Source: an uncultured Saprospiraceae bacterium (lineage in GTDB: Bacteria; Bacteroidota; Bacteroidia; Chitinophagales; Saprospiraceae). Taken from it: a stretch of DNA of 64,000 nucleotides. This document shows, piece after piece, positions 63,116 through 64,000 of this stretch. The notes under the pieces are model-generated. The model was given only the letters and a program-made list of their open reading frames with translations. It was not told the DNA's origin and made no database searches. The translations under genes and the position numbers were made by a program. The stretch spans positions 124,001-188,000 of the forward strand of contig CALLWB010000013.1 in NCBI GenBank assembly GCA_938016265.1, written 5' to 3'. Within the stretch, counting starts at the first letter, position 1; each line of letters starts with the position of its first letter.

Positions 63116-63296
63116 TTGTTTTACTTAATTAATTGATGGACTAAACAATGAAAAAAAGAGCCGCTAATTTCTCATTGAGCTAACTGCTTGCACTTTCAAC
63201 TTAAAATGTTAAGTAAATATTAAACCCGCGTTCCCTTCATACTATTCCATTTAATAAAGCAGTTTTAAAAAAATATGGTGCAGCTTTTGATTAGCA

Positions 63297-63319
63297 GTTA
63301 CCAGTACAAACTGGTTAAC
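63297..63319. promoter_or_regulatory. inverted repeat upstream of the lipase gene
   Basis: GTTACCAGT, loop ACAA, then ACTGGTTAAC, a near-perfect inverted repeat (one bulged base) 40 bp before the lipase ATG. Could be an operator or an mRNA leader hairpin; no T run follows. Confidence 0.35.
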
Positions 63320-63358
63320 GTTTAGAAAACACCAATTTTATTACAAAACACGCCAAAG

Positions 63359-64000
63359 ATGAGACTACTGCTCCTCGTTTTTTTGCTAAGTATTTCGATC
63401 AATACGTTTGCTCAATTTGCAAATGGATTTGATAAACAAGAAGTCAAATCGCTAATCGCCCTTTGCAACAGCTACACGTTCGAAGACCTCTATCAATCCG
63501 ATAGCCGCATACTCCCTAAAGACTATAGCAAAGTTTTTACTTCTGAAGTCATTGGTATGGACAACAGATTTCAAGTCTACGAAAAAAACAAGGTCGGCGT
63601 GATCAATTTCAGAGGATCCACAGACAAAATGAGCAGCTGGGTGGAAAACATCTACTCTGCCATGATCCCTGCAATAGGGACCATCCAACTCAATGAATTA
63701 GATATCCCCTATCGCTTTGCAACTGACAGTAGCGCAAATGTGCATTCGGGGTACGCACTCGCTGTGTTGACCATGAGTCCAACAATTTTAGAGCAAATCA
63801 AACTACTCAACAACAAAGGAATATATCATATCCTAATCACAGGACATAGTCAGGGAGGTGCTTTGGCCAATTTGACCCGTGCTTATCTGGAACATCTTCC
63901 TGCTGGCCTACTGTCTTCCCAAAATTCATATAAAACTTATGCTTTCGCGAATCCGATGGTTGGAAACAAAGAGTTTGCTACAGAATACAATCAACTATTC
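63359..64000 (+). CDS. secreted class 3 lipase, 5' part (cut by window edge)
   Basis: The first 214 codons are open to the window end. Signal peptide MRLLLLVFLLSISINTFAQ. The lipase class 3 fold shows INFRGSTDKMSSWVENI, where the oxyanion-hole strand lies, then VHSGYALAVL and the nucleophile elbow ITGHSQGGALANL with Ser; the later FANPMVGNKEF fits the conserved N-P-x-x-G-N-x-x-F segment before the catalytic Asp. Asp and His lie beyond the edge. Hydrolyses acyl esters, extracellular or periplasmic. Confidence 0.9.
   Translation, partial: MRLLLLVFLLSISINTFAQFANGFDKQEVKSLIALCNSYTFEDLYQSDSRILPKDYSKVFTSEVIGMDNRFQVYEKNKVGVINFRGSTDKMSSWVENIYSAMIPAIGTIQLNELDIPYRFATDSSANVHSGYALAVLTMSPTILEQIKLLNNKGIYHILITGHSQGGALANLTRAYLEHLPAGLLSSQNSYKTYAFANPMVGNKEFATEYNQLF

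Overview
The window looks like chromosomal DNA of a low-GC Bacteroidota, most plausibly a member of Saprospiria (Saprospiraceae or Lewinella-like). Supporting signs are C-terminal type IX secretion (T9SS) sorting domains on three very large secreted proteins, long arrays of SprB-type repeats, a gldC gliding gene, futalosine-pathway menaquinone genes (mqnE, mqnA), a tmRNA without encoded CCA, and several -7 boxes of the Bacteroidota type TAnnTTTG. The class-level placement is inference from protein style, not from a marker gene.

Layout. 1-10.5 kb: tail of an unknown gene, a TolB-propeller/amidohydrolase fusion, a CotH/SprB/T9SS surface protein, and a secreted propeller protein with a dockerin-like tail. 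10.7-11.1 kb: tmRNA with its terminator and promoter. 11.3-13.5 kb: an alpha/beta-hydrolase-like protein lacking the nucleophile serine, plus a secreted partner. 13.6-20.6 kb: an envelope export operon (LolA-like protein, two FtsX/MacB-type permeases, an ATPase, an outer-membrane barrel) split by a tail-fibre-like gene with a peptidase S74 chaperone domain. 20.6-21.6 kb: a 1 kb gene-free stretch with two possible small transcripts. 21.6-26.6 kb: housekeeping and stress genes (DUF4199, lipoprotein hydrolase, peroxiredoxin, MazG-like, homoserine-kinase-like, msrA). 26.6-30.9 kb: a formate-dehydrogenase-like operon (DUF7009, fdhD, FdhF/YdeP-type oxidoreductase, NlpC-like lipoprotein).

30.9-31.6 kb holds what looks like the chromosome dimer resolution site dif (24 of 28 bases identical to the E. 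coli site as I recall it) and, 580 bp away, a second copy of its XerD half with a decayed XerC half. This is the most notable non-coding signal in the window, because it resembles the footprint of a Xer-integrated element at the replication terminus. gyrA and a TPR protein lie just beyond.

36-42.4 kb: hydrolase, DUF6089 membrane protein, recQ and two glycosyltransferases. 42.6-50.8 kb: a 2726-residue M43 metalloprotease with about 21 SprB repeats, PKD domains and a cupredoxin domain placed inside one repeat. 50.9-58.9 kb: a PagL-like deacylase, the mqnE-phosphatase-mqnA operon behind a promoter with a perfect 10-bp inverted repeat, SRPBCC, oxidoreductase and gldC genes, a duplicated small lipoprotein, bioD and a uracil-DNA-glycosylase-like gene. 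59-64 kb: a T9SS-exported metallophosphoesterase with three repeated modules, a DUF4287/DUF5655 protein and a class 3 lipase cut by the window edge.

Taken together, the region is terminus-proximal core genome rich in secreted and surface proteins. I see no CRISPR array, no tRNA or rRNA gene, no intact insertion sequence and no recognisable prophage or defence island.
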